From positions 1 through 55,190 of the forward strand of contig NZ_WXZL01000025.1 in the NCBI RefSeq assembly GCF_009982895.1: a stretch of DNA of 55,190 nt, given 5' to 3'. Shown piece after piece: positions 20,657 through 30,605 of the stretch. The position numbers and the translations under genes are program-made. Source of the DNA: Deinococcus alpinitundrae. Lineage in GTDB: Bacteria; Deinococcota; Deinococci; Deinococcales; Deinococcaceae. Positions within the stretch are counted from its first letter, which is position 1. Each line of letters begins with the position of its first letter. The notes below the pieces were generated by a model, which made no database searches, was not told the origin of the DNA, and saw only the letters and a list, made by a program, of their open reading frames with translations.

Positions 20657-21441
20657 TGTCAGCTCAACTTCCTGAAGAAGACCACGCCTGGCAAGATCAA
20701 AGCTGGCTCCGTGAGCGCCGTTCGCTCTCGCTGGTGGGGCAGGCGGCGTTCGCGGTGGGCCGGGCCGGAGACACGCTGGGCCTGATCGTGGTGGGCGGGT
20801 TGAGCACCCTGCTCATCGGGGTGCTGCTGGTCTGCTTACTGATCGCCGCGCTGAACGGCTCGCTGATCGCCACGCTGCTGATGCTGGCGGCCATCGCGGG
20901 GGTGGTGTTCACCTTCGTATCGTTCCGGCGGCGCACCCGGCAGGTGGCGGTGCGGCGGGAGACTCAGGCGGTTCTGGCGGGCAGCGACGTGAACGCCGAA
21001 CTGGCCTCGCTGGAAGCCGAGCGCATTCAGAAGCTGGCGCACCTGACCCTCAAGGCCGGAGCCAGCCTCAGCCCGCCGCTGCGCCAGAAACTCAACGCAG
21101 CGGCCACCTCCACCCGCGACGCACTGCGCTCGACTGCTGCGGGCGGGGTGCTGACCCGCGAAGCCCACGACGCCCGCCAGGCCGCCGACGACGATCTGCC
21201 CAGTGCGCTGACGGCTTACCAGAGTCTGCGCGTCACTGGCAGCGATCTGGCGTACGGAGAAGTGCTGCTGGCCGAGCAGCTCAGCTTGATCGAGCGCCGG
21301 ATGCGCGCCATCAGCGATGCCCAGGCCCAGCAGCACACCCGCAAGCTGGAAGCCGGACGGCGCTATCTCAGCGTCAAGTACGGCGAGGGCGGCGACCTCA
21401 AGCCGGAGGAAACGCCTCCGGACGATCAACGCGCCCGTTAA
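20656..21441 (+). CDS. Membrane protein with coiled cytoplasmic domain
   Basis: Not recognised. 261 aa: a short charged N-terminus, two adjacent transmembrane segments (about residues 37-62 and 68-92), then a long helical, Ala/Arg/Glu-rich cytoplasmic domain with coiled-coil character (residues 100-245). GGAG lies 9 nt before ATG 20656. The longer open frame to 20320 overlaps mug and is rejected. Translation is probably coupled to the 19-codon minigene just upstream. Confidence 0.75.
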   Translation: MSAQLPEEDHAWQDQSWLRERRSLSLVGQAAFAVGRAGDTLGLIVVGGLSTLLIGVLLVCLLIAALNGSLIATLLMLAAIAGVVFTFVSFRRRTRQVAVRRETQAVLAGSDVNAELASLEAERIQKLAHLTLKAGASLSPPLRQKLNAAATSTRDALRSTAAGGVLTREAHDARQAADDDLPSALTAYQSLRVTGSDLAYGEVLLAEQLSLIERRMRAISDAQAQQHTRKLEAGRRYLSVKYGEGGDLKPEETPPDDQRAR

Positions 21442-21499
21442 GGAACAGCTGTAAGAAACCTGTCCCCGGCCACCGGCTCTTGACCGTACACTTGAGCAC

Positions 21500-22162
21500 G
21501 TGAGTCAACCCAGCCCAAATCAATCCAATCCAGAATCTGGCCCCACTTCACCGAATCCCAGCCCGCTGCGTGTGGTGGTCGCCACCAGCAATCCCGGCAA
21601 AGTCAATGAGTTCAGAGAAGCGCTCTCCGGCCTCGGGTGGCAGCTCGAAGCGCTGGGCAACGTGACGCTGCCCGAGGAAACCGGCAGCACCTACGCCGAG
21701 AACGCCATGATCAAGGCCGCCGCCGCGTCCATGCAGACTGGCCTTCCGGCCCTAGCCGACGATTCCGGTCTGGAAGTGGCCGCGCTCGGCGGCGAACCCG
21801 GCATCTATAGTGCCCGCTTCGGCGACCGCAGAGACGATCACGAGCGCAACCTGTACTTGCTGGAGCGCACCCGCAACGCTGCTGACCGTCGCGCCCGATT
21901 CGTCAGCGTCTTGGTGCTGGCCTACCCCGACGGCCATATCGAGGAGTACCGGGGCGAGGTGGACGGCAAACTGCTCGAAGGCCCGCGCGGGGTCGGCGGC
22001 TTCGGCTACGATCCCCTCTTCGGGCTGCCGGATGGCCGCAGCTTGGCGCAGCTCAGTCTTGCCGAGAAGCGCGCCGTGAGTCATCGGGGCAAGGCCTTCG
22101 CCGCCCTCAAGGCCGCCCACAGGAACGGCCAGCCGCCGCGCCCGACAGGGAGCAAGGTCTAA
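21500..22162 (+). CDS. rdgB: XTP/dITP diphosphatase (non-canonical purine NTPase)
   Basis: House-cleaning enzyme that hydrolyses dITP, dXTP and related nucleotides to keep them out of DNA. The 220-aa protein has the RdgB motifs ATSNPGKVNEF, the ENA segment in TYAENAMIKA, ADDSGLEV, PGIYSARFG and GFGYDPLF. About 27 Pro/Ser/Asn-rich residues precede the core. The GTG at 21500 has TACACT (21487-21492) 7 nt upstream, predicting a leaderless mRNA. Convergent with coaD. Confidence 0.95.
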   Translation: MSQPSPNQSNPESGPTSPNPSPLRVVVATSNPGKVNEFREALSGLGWQLEALGNVTLPEETGSTYAENAMIKAAAASMQTGLPALADDSGLEVAALGGEPGIYSARFGDRRDDHERNLYLLERTRNAADRRARFVSVLVLAYPDGHIEEYRGEVDGKLLEGPRGVGGFGYDPLFGLPDGRSLAQLSLAEKRAVSHRGKAFAALKAAHRNGQPPRPTGSKV

Positions 22163-22192
22163 CCCGGCGGATCAACCCCGCTGACTGATTGC

Positions 22193-23258
<1,066 letters not shown>

Positions 23259-23262
<4 letters not shown>

Positions 23263-23306
23263 GCGCGGGCCAGAGAGAAGTGAAAAGCAGTCATGGGTTG
23301 AGGATA
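23259..23306 (-). promoter_or_regulatory. Leaderless 11-codon minigene ahead of rsmD
   Basis: On the minus strand TATCCT (23306-23301) is followed after 6 nt by ATG (23294-23292). The frame reads MTAFHFSLARA and stops with TGA at 23261-23259, sharing TTGA with the TTG start of rsmD. It provides the only visible way to bring ribosomes to that weak start. Geometry is seen in the sequence; function is inferred. Confidence 0.5.
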
Positions 23307-23537
23307 GCGGAGCGGCGCGCGCCGGGTCACCAGATCAGCGCGGCTCAGAAGTCATTGTGGCCTGGCATCCGGATCAGGCGCTTGGGCCACTGCCCACGGG
23401 GGGCTGCTGGGGAAATCACTTTGCGGGTTCCGAGCCAGACTCTGCGCCTCACCGCTGAAGATTGAGAGCCACGAAGCTGCGCAGGTGTTTCTGGCCATCC
23501 TGGGGCTTCGGGAGTCACTCCACTGACATCTTGCAGT

Positions 23538-24659
23538 TTAGAATTCGTGATGAAGAAGTGCGTCCTGGACAGCATTGACCCGATCAATCTCTAGATAAAG
23601 CTCCGTAAGGCGCACGCCAGCGAGAAATTTTTGTCTGAATCGGCAGGCCAGATCACGCCAATTGGGCCAGGCTGGATCGCCCGGATCCGGGCGATCCAGG
23701 AACTCGAAGTGGCAGAGCAAGAAACTGAGGAGACTCAGACAGAGGAACCGCAGTACGCCTTTTTTACTGTGCTGGCCGAAGTTTCCGAACCCAAAACGAC
23801 TTTTGAGAGTCTTGAACAGGGCTTCAATTTTCCAGCGGCGTTTCCCAGTGTGTTTGATGACCTGAGCGGTGCGTGGCACGGTTGAGACGATAAATCGCTG
23901 TTCCTGTTTGTCGCCTGTTTTGGCCGGCAACCATACCCAGCTCAGCCAGAGCGGAACTCCTGGAAGATCGTGCAGCTCAATTCTGCGGCCTGGGGTGGTG
24001 ATATCGCGCAAATGTTGTCCGGTCGAGGTTTTCCGGTCTGCACGCATCCCAATGAACACAGCAAATCCCAGCGCGATGACGCCCTGGATAAACGCCTTGC
24101 TGCTGAACCCTCCATCCGCCAAAAGATGAATCGTCTTGCTGCTGTTGCGGACTTCCAATGGAAGTCCGCGCAGGAGCTTTCAGGCCAGTTGGGTCGGCGA
24201 TGGTTGTCCCTTGCCCCGCCAAATCAAAAACGACCACGGGAGGCGGCGTTCTCCACAGCAGAGATACAGCAGCACGATGTGGACCCCGTGCACCGAATTC
24301 AAGGTGTGCATCCAGTCTCCCAACCCCTCGAAGCGGCCTTCCTTGGCCATTGACGTGAGATCGACGACGAGTTCCAGTCGTGGAGGACGTCCAGCACAGC
24401 TTCTTCGATACGCTTTCAGTTGAGCGTGTGCATGCTGTCGCATGACGCGAATGACGGCGGGCAAGCGCCAGGAATACTGATTCAAAAAGCGGCTCAGGGC
24501 CGCAGGCGACTTGACCGTTGCATAAGCTGGGAGTGGTTTCCCCATTGCCGCCAGGAAGAGGCAGAGCAGCACCTGGACACTGTCCAGGTGCTGCTTGCGC
24601 GTGAACGTCGCAAGAATGTCAGAATAAAGCTGTCCAGCACGGGTATTCTTTGTTTTCAC
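23538..24659 (-). pseudogene. IS4-family DDE transposase with one in-frame stop
   Basis: The two open frames (24659-24180 and the one restarting at 24158) are in the same reading frame, separated by a single TGA at 24182-24180 and seven codons. Read through, they give about 373 aa with the DDE set: Asp in VVDLTSMAKEG, Asp in HLLADGGF, and the R-x3-E-x6-K signature in RRWKIEALFKTLK. A one-base C to T change (CGA to TGA) would explain the stop. The stop removes the second Asp and the Glu, so this copy should be inactive. The GTG at 24659 is the presumed start. Confidence 0.85.
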
Positions 24660-24698
24660 GTCCTCATTTTGAGGCCCAAAGCCGTGCTGGACAGCTTT
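24626..24698 (-). repeat. Inverted repeat enclosing the transposase start
   Basis: AAAGCTGTCCAGCACGG (24626-24642) and its exact complement (24682-24698) flank 39 nt that contain the presumed GTG start at 24659. RNA read in from outside the element would fold into a 17-bp stem with the start in the loop, a known way for insertion sequences to avoid expression from chromosomal promoters. Confidence 0.65.
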
Positions 24699-24913
24699 TT
24701 CGTAAACTGCAAGATGTCACTCCATCAATATCTGTCCTCTGATTTGCCAGTGAGCGAAAAGGATGCACTTGGCCACAACGCCCAACGCAAATCGTCAGTC
24801 TCAGTGGAGAAAGGGCAAACAAGGCGGAAGCCGAGACAAAAGGAAGCTGAGAGCACTAGCATGAGGGCGGTTGAGACAGAAGAGTGCCGCTTCATCCCTT
24901 ATACGAGCAATGC

Positions 24914-25924
24914 TTACTGACCGCTGTTTTGCCAGAACCCGTCAAGCGCTGCCTTCACTTGCGGCAGTTTCTCGAACTGCGGCAGGCCCTGGCTCGGCAC
25001 GATTCGCACCGCGCTCACGTTGCTCTTGGCGGTGAAGTCCGGCAGGCGGTCAAAGTTCACGTAATTGTCTTTGTCGTAAAGGACCAGCACCGGAATGTTG
25101 AGTTTGCTGTACAGGGTGTCGAAGGCGTCGGGCGTGAACAGGCGGCCACTGATGAAAAACAGCGGCGCATACTTGCCGCCCAGCTGGTTGGCACTTTCGC
25201 GGCTGTAGTTGAGAAGCCCCGCATCCACCGAGCCGACAAAGCTCTGCTTCAGGAAGTAAAGGATGCTCGGCTGACTCTTGATCAAGGCGTAGAGCGGTGT
25301 GCCGAAGGTGCGCAGGCGCTGGTAGAGCTTCTGGCCGCCGTCCTCGTCACGGGCGCGCTGGGTGCCGCCGCGCGCGCTGCCCAGGCCGGAGGGGGAGATC
25401 AACGCCAGCGACTTGATGCGCGGCTCCGAGAGGGCGGCACGCGCCGCGAACTCCGAGCCGAGCGAGAGCGACACCACATCCACGTCCGAGCTGATCTGGG
25501 CGACCAGACCGCTCAGGGCGCGGGTCATCAGGTCGGGGGTGTAAGTCGCGTCAGGGCGTGCCGAACTGCCGAAGCCGGGCCATTCCAGCACGTAGATGGG
25601 CCTCGTTCCCGCGTAGGTGTCGAAGATGGGCTTCATCTCGTAAGCGCTGGCGGCGGCGTTGATGCTGGTGGTGAGCAGCAGTGGGCGGCCCGTGCCGCGC
25701 GTGTCGGCGTAGTAAGCCACCCTGCCGAAACCGGGCAGCTCGAAAGAGCGCCGCTCGGCGTCCAGCGCGGGAGAGAGGGGCGCTTGGGTCTGGCTGGCGG
25801 CGGAGGGCGCATCAGCGGTGGTGTTGCCATCGCTGATGGTCTGCGCGCCGGCTCGTCCCAGCGTCACGCTGAGGCCCAGGGCCGCGACGGTCAGCCACAG
25901 TCCGAGGGGGTGTCGTTTGCTCAT
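24914..25924 (-). CDS. Exported alpha/beta hydrolase
   Basis: A 336-aa alpha/beta-hydrolase-fold protein with a signal peptide ([19 protein letters not shown]). Residues 76-84 give the oxyanion-side strand ([11 protein letters not shown]), [13 protein letters not shown] resembles the lid-side HG-turn region, and [13 protein letters not shown] contains the nucleophile elbow (S-L-S-L-G) serine. Substrate unknown. A TAAGCT -10 box (25936-25931) lies 6 nt before the ATG, with an ACCGTTCGGT palindrome at 25950-25959 overlapping the -35 position. Confidence 0.82.
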   Translation of the reverse strand: MSKRHPLGLWLTVAALGLSVTLGRAGAQTISDGNTTADAPSAASQTQAPLSPALDAERRSFELPGFGRVAYYADTRGTGRPLLLTTSINAAASAYEMKPIFDTYAGTRPIYVLEWPGFGSSARPDATYTPDLMTRALSGLVAQISSDVDVVSLSLGSEFAARAALSEPRIKSLALISPSGLGSARGGTQRARDEDGGQKLYQRLRTFGTPLYALIKSQPSILYFLKQSFVGSVDAGLLNYSRESANQLGGKYAPLFFISGRLFTPDAFDTLYSKLNIPVLVLYDKDNYVNFDRLPDFTAKSNVSAVRIVPSQGLPQFEKLPQVKAALDGFWQNSGQ

Positions 25925-25949
25925 GCCCAGAGCTTAGCGGAACGAACTG

Positions 25950-25959
25950 ACCGTTCGGT
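25950..25959. promoter_or_regulatory. Possible TetR-type operator
   Basis: ACCGTTCGGT is a near-perfect palindrome (ACCG/CGGT arms) embedded in GAACTGACCGTTCGGTAAC, about 14 nt upstream of the hydrolase -10 box, where a bound repressor would block RNA polymerase. No regulator gene is adjacent. Confidence 0.35.
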
Positions 25960-26001
25960 AACATTCATGGCAGCTGAGATTAAGGCGGGCTTGATCAACC
26001 T

Positions 26002-27002
26002 TCAGCGGTGGGTGTAGGCCGCGTAGCGCTCCAGCAGGGTCCAAGCCGCGCCACCATGCAGAATCTGGCCCGCCAGTTCGGCTCCGCCGCGCAAATCTGC
26101 GGCTTTTCCTGCCAGGTAGAGTCCGGCTCCGGCGTTGAGCATCACCACATCGCGCTGGGCTGCTGTGCCGCCGCCCTGCAAGACCGCGCGGGTGATGGCC
26201 GCATTCTCGAAGGCGTCGCCACCCATCAGGGCAGAGAGGGGGTACTCGCCCAGGCCCACCTCCGCCGGACTCAGGGTGTAGTCGCGGATCTCGCCTGCCC
26301 GCAACTCGCTGACACGGGTGGGGCCGCTGACGGTCAGCTCGTCCAGCCCTTCGCCCGACACGACCAGCGCCGCCGTGCTGCCAAGTAATCGCAGCACCTC
26401 GGCCAGCGTGCGGGTCAGGGCCGGGCTGTAGACGCCCACCACCTGATGGGTCGCTCCGGCGGGGTTACTGATCGGGCCGAGTACGTTGAAGGCGGTACGC
26501 GAGGCCAGTTCGGTGCGCACCGGCGCGGCGTGCCTGAGCGCCGGGTGGTAGTTGCGGGCGAACATGAAGCCCACGCCGAGTTCGTCGATGGCACTGGCGG
26601 CCCGTTCCGGCGGCGCGTCGAGATTGACGCCCAGCGCTTCGAGCACGTCGGCGCTCCCGGCGCGGGCGCTGGCGGCGCGGTTGCCGTGCTTGGCGACATG
26701 CACCCCGCCCGCCGCGATGACGAAGGCGGCGGTCGTGGAGATGTTGAAGGTGTTGGCTCCGTCGCCGCCGGTGCCTGCAGTATCCAGCAAGATGGGGCGT
26801 GGCGTCACCGGTACCCGCACCGCGTGTCGGCGCATCGACTGGGCGAATCCGGCGATCTCCTCGGGGGTCTCGCCGCGCACCCGCAGGGCCGAGAGCGCCG
26901 CCGAGAGCCGGGTGGCGCTCACGTCGCCCTGCATCACCTGGTCCATGAAGGCCGACGCCTCCGACTGACTGAGGCGCTCGCCGTTCATCAAGCGGGCGTG
27001 GA

Positions 27003-27006
<4 letters not shown>
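26002..27006 (-). CDS. trpD: Anthranilate phosphoribosyltransferase
   Basis: Second step of tryptophan synthesis: couples anthranilate to PRPP. The 334-aa protein has the PRPP motif [14 protein letters not shown] near residue 78, KHGNRA near 106 and the EGLDE segment near 220. The ATG at 27006 overlaps the trpG stop (ATGA); the longer frame upstream is rejected because it runs through trpG. Last gene of the operon controlled by the attenuator at 30 kb. Confidence 0.95.
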
Positions 27007-27616
<610 letters not shown>

Positions 27617-27620
<4 letters not shown>

Positions 27621-28006
27621 TTCGTTACCTCGTAGTTTAACCGCAGTTCGTCGCCGATCTGACCGCGAATGCCCCAGTGGGCCGCAGGCGTTTCTATCAG
27701 CGTCACTTCCAGATCGTTCAAGGGAAGATCAACCCCCTCACCCAGATTGATCTGGAGTTGCCGGATGTACTGGCGCAGGGTCGCTGGCTGACGACCCTGA
27801 AACAGGTGGATTTCCAGAATCAGGTAAGCCGTCGAGCGGTCGGCGGGATGAACAAAGTCTTCGGCAGTCAGGGGAAAGAAACGGTGGAATCTCTTGCCTT
27901 CTGGCAGGCCGAGGACTTGCATTGAGGCGGCGTGAATGGCATCCGAGATGGCCTGACGGTGGGCCGCGAGGTGGGCAGTGTGACCGTAAATCTTGACCTG
28001 CGCCAT
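27617..28006 (-). CDS. Tautomerase-family protein inside the trp operon
   Basis: A 129-aa protein resembling the MIF/4-oxalocrotonate tautomerase superfamily (Tautomerase_2-type): one beta-alpha-beta unit with [12 protein letters not shown], then [16 protein letters not shown] and EIHLFQGRQ, as in family members. The usual catalytic Pro1 is not at the start (the protein begins MAQVKIYG), so activity is uncertain. It sits between GNAT and trpG, the former separated by 0 nt and the latter by ATGA overlap, so it is co-expressed with tryptophan enzymes. Confidence 0.75.
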
Positions 28007-28462
28007 TTACGCCAGCACTCCCGTTTTGGTCAGCTCAACCATGACGAGAGGACCCGCTTTGAACTGCCCACTCCGGACATAGCCCAGCGATTCGTATAGC
28101 TTCAGATTGCCCACGCTCTGCTCTCCGGTGAAGAGGATATAGTTCGTCACGTCCAACGCGGCCTCTATCTCACGCATCAGGCATTTGCCCCAGCCCTGGG
28201 CGCGCCAAGTCGGATGTACCATCAAGCGGCCGATCTCGCCGCGGCCGTTCACGACCCGCCCACGCACCGAGCCGATGGGTTCGCCGCCCTGCTCGGCAAC
28301 GAGCATTGTGTATTTGGGAAACTCCTTCACAAGTTCCGGCAAGGTCTGACGCATCGGCGCGATTTCCGTTTCCGGGTAGCGTTCGGCCTCGCTCTGAAAA
28401 GCCAGTTTTTGCAGCCTCAGCAGCGCGGGTAAGTCGTCAGCGTTGGCCAAGCGGATGTTCAC
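28007..28462 (-). CDS. GNAT-family N-acetyltransferase inside the trp operon
   Basis: A 151-aa GNAT: N-terminal NIRLANADDLPALLRLQ, then GSVRGRVVNGRGEIGRLMVHPTWR leading into motif A with the acetyl-CoA loop WRAQGWGKCLM (near residue 92), and LYESLGYVRSG near the end. Substrate unknown. GTG start overlaps the trpE stop (GTGA) and the TAA abuts the tautomerase ATG. Its place between trpE and trpG is unusual. Confidence 0.85.
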   Translation of the reverse strand: MNIRLANADDLPALLRLQKLAFQSEAERYPETEIAPMRQTLPELVKEFPKYTMLVAEQGGEPIGSVRGRVVNGRGEIGRLMVHPTWRAQGWGKCLMREIEAALDVTNYILFTGEQSVGNLKLYESLGYVRSGQFKAGPLVMVELTKTGVLA

Positions 28463-29940
28463 AGCCCCGCCGCCGCCCGCTCCGCCGCCCGCATCAGCGC
28501 CGCCGCCTTATTCTTCGTTTCCTGCTCCTCGGCGGCCGGGTCGGAGTCGGCCACCACGCCGCCGCCTGCCTGAATGTGAATCCGGTTTTTGACGATGACC
28601 ATCGTCCGCAGGGTCAGGGCCATATCCAGGCTGCCATCGAAGGCGATATAGCCGAAACTTCCGCCATACGGTCCCCGGCGCACCGGCTCGATCTCGTCGA
28701 TGATCTCCATCGCCCGGATCTTGGGTGCGCCCGACAGCGTGCCCATCGGCAGGGTGCTGGCCAGGGCGTTGAGCGGCGTCTGGCCCCCTCGCAGCTTGCC
28801 GCGCACGCCGCTGACGATGTGCATGACGTGGCTGTATCGCTCGATGGAAAAGGCGTCCTCCACCGTCACGCTGCCGTATTCGGCCACCCTCCCGATGTCG
28901 TTGCGGCCCAGATCGACCAGCATCAGGTGCTCGGCGCGCTCCTTCTCGTCGGCCAGTAACTCCTCGGCCAGCGCGGCGTCCTGCTCAGGCGTCTGGCCGC
29001 GCGGCCGGGTTCCGGCAATCGGGCGGGTCACGATGCTCACGCCATCGCTTCGCAGCAAGCTCTCCGGGCTGCTCGCCACCAGGGTCACCTCGCCCAGATT
29101 CAAGAAACCCAGATACGGACTCGGATTGATGCCGCGCAGCGCCCGGTAGAGCGCGAACGGCTCCACCGTCAGGTCCGCCGAGAAGCGCTGAGACGGCACC
29201 ACCTGAAAGATGTCCCCGGCGTGGATGTACTCGATGCAGCGCTTGACGGCGTTCTGGTAGCCCTCGGAGGTGAAGTTGCTCTCAAATGTCATCGGCTCGG
29301 CGGCCTCGCGGCCCGGCACGTCCGGCAGCGGCCCGCGCAGATCCCTTTCCAGCGTGTCTACGATGCGCCTGGCCTCGGCCCCGCTCCCGGAGATCGCCAC
29401 CGCGTAGAGCTTGTGGCGCAGATGATCGAAAATGACAATGCCTTCCGGCACGATGAACAGGGCGTCGGGCACCTTCAGCTCGTCGGGGTTGGCGTCGGGC
29501 AACTGCTCGTAGACCCGGATGATGTCGTAGGCCGCGTAGCCCACCGCGCCGCCGAAGAAGGGCGGCAGGCCGCTGAACTTCTCGGCGGGCAGCGTCACGG
29601 GCCGCAGCACGCGGGTGTAGAGCAGAGCGAGCGGGTCGGCCGTCTCCAGGATCTCCTGGGTCTGATCCTGGGCTAGCACCCCGCTCAGCGTCGCCGTTTT
29701 GCCGTTCAGGGTAAAGCGTCCCACCTCGCCCACGCCGATAAATGAGTAACGGGCCTGACGCTCGCCGCCCTCCACGCTCTCCAGCAAAAAGCTGAGCTTT
29801 TTCGCGCCGCCCGTGACTTTCAGGTAGGCGCTGACCGGCGTGTCGAGATCGGCATTCAGTTCGCGAACCTCGGTGAAGGTGGGTGGGGTCTGCGTCGGCT
29901 GGGTCCGGGTTGGCGGGGTCTGCGGCGGGGTGAGGGTCAT
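28459..29940 (-). CDS. trpE: Anthranilate synthase component I
   Basis: First committed step of tryptophan synthesis: chorismate to anthranilate with ammonia from TrpG. The 493-aa protein has the N-terminal LLES motif (in SFLLESVEG) that forms the feedback tryptophan site, and chorismate-binding core motifs RPIAGTRPRG, MLVDLGRNDIGR, SGAPKIRAMEII and YGGSFGYI. The start at 29940 is fixed by AAGGAG 7 nt upstream; an in-frame start 14 codons earlier lies in the leader. Expression is governed by the leader peptide and terminator just upstream. Confidence 0.96.
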   Translation of the reverse strand: MTLTPPQTPPTRTQPTQTPPTFTEVRELNADLDTPVSAYLKVTGGAKKLSFLLESVEGGERQARYSFIGVGEVGRFTLNGKTATLSGVLAQDQTQEILETADPLALLYTRVLRPVTLPAEKFSGLPPFFGGAVGYAAYDIIRVYEQLPDANPDELKVPDALFIVPEGIVIFDHLRHKLYAVAISGSGAEARRIVDTLERDLRGPLPDVPGREAAEPMTFESNFTSEGYQNAVKRCIEYIHAGDIFQVVPSQRFSADLTVEPFALYRALRGINPSPYLGFLNLGEVTLVASSPESLLRSDGVSIVTRPIAGTRPRGQTPEQDAALAEELLADEKERAEHLMLVDLGRNDIGRVAEYGSVTVEDAFSIERYSHVMHIVSGVRGKLRGGQTPLNALASTLPMGTLSGAPKIRAMEIIDEIEPVRRGPYGGSFGYIAFDGSLDMALTLRTMVIVKNRIHIQAGGGVVADSDPAAEEQETKNKAAALMRAAERAAAGL

Positions 29941-29982
29941 ACTGGCTCCTTTTGGAGTGAGAGCAGGAAGCGGAAACACCAC

Positions 29983-30022
29983 AAGAAACCGCGCCCGGAA
30001 CGAAGTCGGTTCCTGGGCGCGG
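29983..30022 (-). terminator. trp attenuator (terminator hairpin)
   Basis: On the minus strand the 5' arm CCGCGCCCAGGAAC (30022-30009) pairs with GTTCCGGGCGCGG (30001-29989) through 13 bp and one bulged A, loop CGACTTC, followed by TTTCTT (29988-29983). It lies 43 nt before the trpE ATG. The arm segment CCCAGGAACC (30017-30008) can instead pair with GGTTTTCTGGG inside the leader peptide ORF (30059-30049), forming an antiterminator. Confidence 0.88.
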
Positions 30023-30045
30023 CGAGAATCAAGGCAGCCGGAGTG

Positions 30046-30090
30046 TCACCCAGAAAACCGGGGCCACCACCAGGCATTGCAGCGAAGCAT
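30046..30090 (-). CDS. trpL: trp operon leader peptide
   Basis: A 14-codon ORF reading MLRCNAWWWPRFSG, with three consecutive Trp codons at 30072-30064. It ends 24 nt before the terminator hairpin. A ribosome stalled on the Trp codons leaves GGTTTTCTGGG (30059-30049) free to pair with the terminator arm and expression of trpE continues; a ribosome reaching the stop codon (30048-30046) covers it and the terminator forms. The ATG has no Shine-Dalgarno; TATGCT (30102-30097) lies 6 nt upstream, so the peptide seems to be translated from a leaderless mRNA 5' end. Confidence 0.88.
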   Translation of the reverse strand: MLRCNAWWWPRFSG

Positions 30091-30096
30091 GGCCGT

Positions 30097-30102
30097 AGCA
30101 TA
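30097..30102 (-). promoter_or_regulatory. -10 box of the trp operon
   Basis: TATGCT on the minus strand, 6 nt before the trpL ATG. A weak TTACGC lies at the -35 position (30125-30120). Transcription would begin at or within a base of the trpL start codon. Confidence 0.65.
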
Positions 30103-30200
30103 AGCGCTGTGGTGCCCCGGCGTAAAGCACCCGGCTCTCTGAGCGCTCCCTCAAGCCCGGCTCAAGACGCCTGCATCCGGCGAGGTCTTAAGGTAAAGCC

Positions 30201-30560
30201 ATGCTCAATGCCCTCCTGAAACTCATTATCAGTGCAGCGGCGCTCTACCTCGTCACCCGGCTCTACAGCGGGGTGTCGTTCGAGCCGGGCAGCACCTGGA
30301 TCAACGTGCTGATCGCCGCGCTGGTCATGGGCATCATCAACGCCATCATCCGGCCCATCTTGCTGCTGCTCTCGCTGCCGATCAATGTGCTGACGCTGGG
30401 CCTGTTTACCCTGGTCGTCAACGCTCTGATGCTGATGCTGGTGGCCTCGCTCACGGCACTCAACGTGGCGGGCTTCGTGGGCGCGTTTGTGGGGGCCATC
30501 ATCCTGACCGTGCTCAACTGGCTGATCGATCTCATCTTGCCGCACGACCTGGAACGCTGA
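30201..30560 (+). CDS. Phage-holin-family (DUF-type) small membrane protein
   Basis: A 119-aa protein with four hydrophobic segments, matching the widespread phage holin family 4 membrane proteins (VTRLYSGVSFEPG, then GIINAIIRPILLLLSLPINVLTLG split over two membrane spans, and GAIILTVLNWLID near the end). These are usually single chromosomal genes of unknown role, not lysis genes. TAAGGT (30189-30194) lies 6 nt before the ATG, so the mRNA should be leaderless. Confidence 0.82.
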   Translation: MLNALLKLIISAAALYLVTRLYSGVSFEPGSTWINVLIAALVMGIINAIIRPILLLLSLPINVLTLGLFTLVVNALMLMLVASLTALNVAGFVGAFVGAIILTVLNWLIDLILPHDLER

Positions 30561-30605
30561 TTTCCCTGTCCTTCTCGGGTCTGAACTTTTGATAGCTTGC
30601 CGGGT

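Larger units (their letters stand above)
23524..24719 (-). mobile_element. IS4-family insertion sequence
   Basis: About 1.2 kb. Perfect 17-bp terminal inverted repeats TGACATCTTGCAGTTTA lie at 23524-23540 and (as complement) 24703-24719. The octamer TCACTCCA occurs at 23515-23522 and 24717-24724, a likely target duplication that partly merges with the right repeat. The transposase fills the element and its stop codon lies in the left repeat. The insertion is in a gene-poor gap between rsmD and the hydrolase gene. Confidence 0.88.

Noticed and set aside
23345..23587. 80-codon minus frame crossing the left IS boundary
   Set aside because: Its first part is inside the IS. Rejoining the flanks gives an open frame of similar length but without a recognised motif or start signal, so an interrupted gene is not supported.
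24180..24659. Transposase read as two genes joined by a frameshift
   Set aside because: The two parts are in the same reading frame; only a single TGA separates them.
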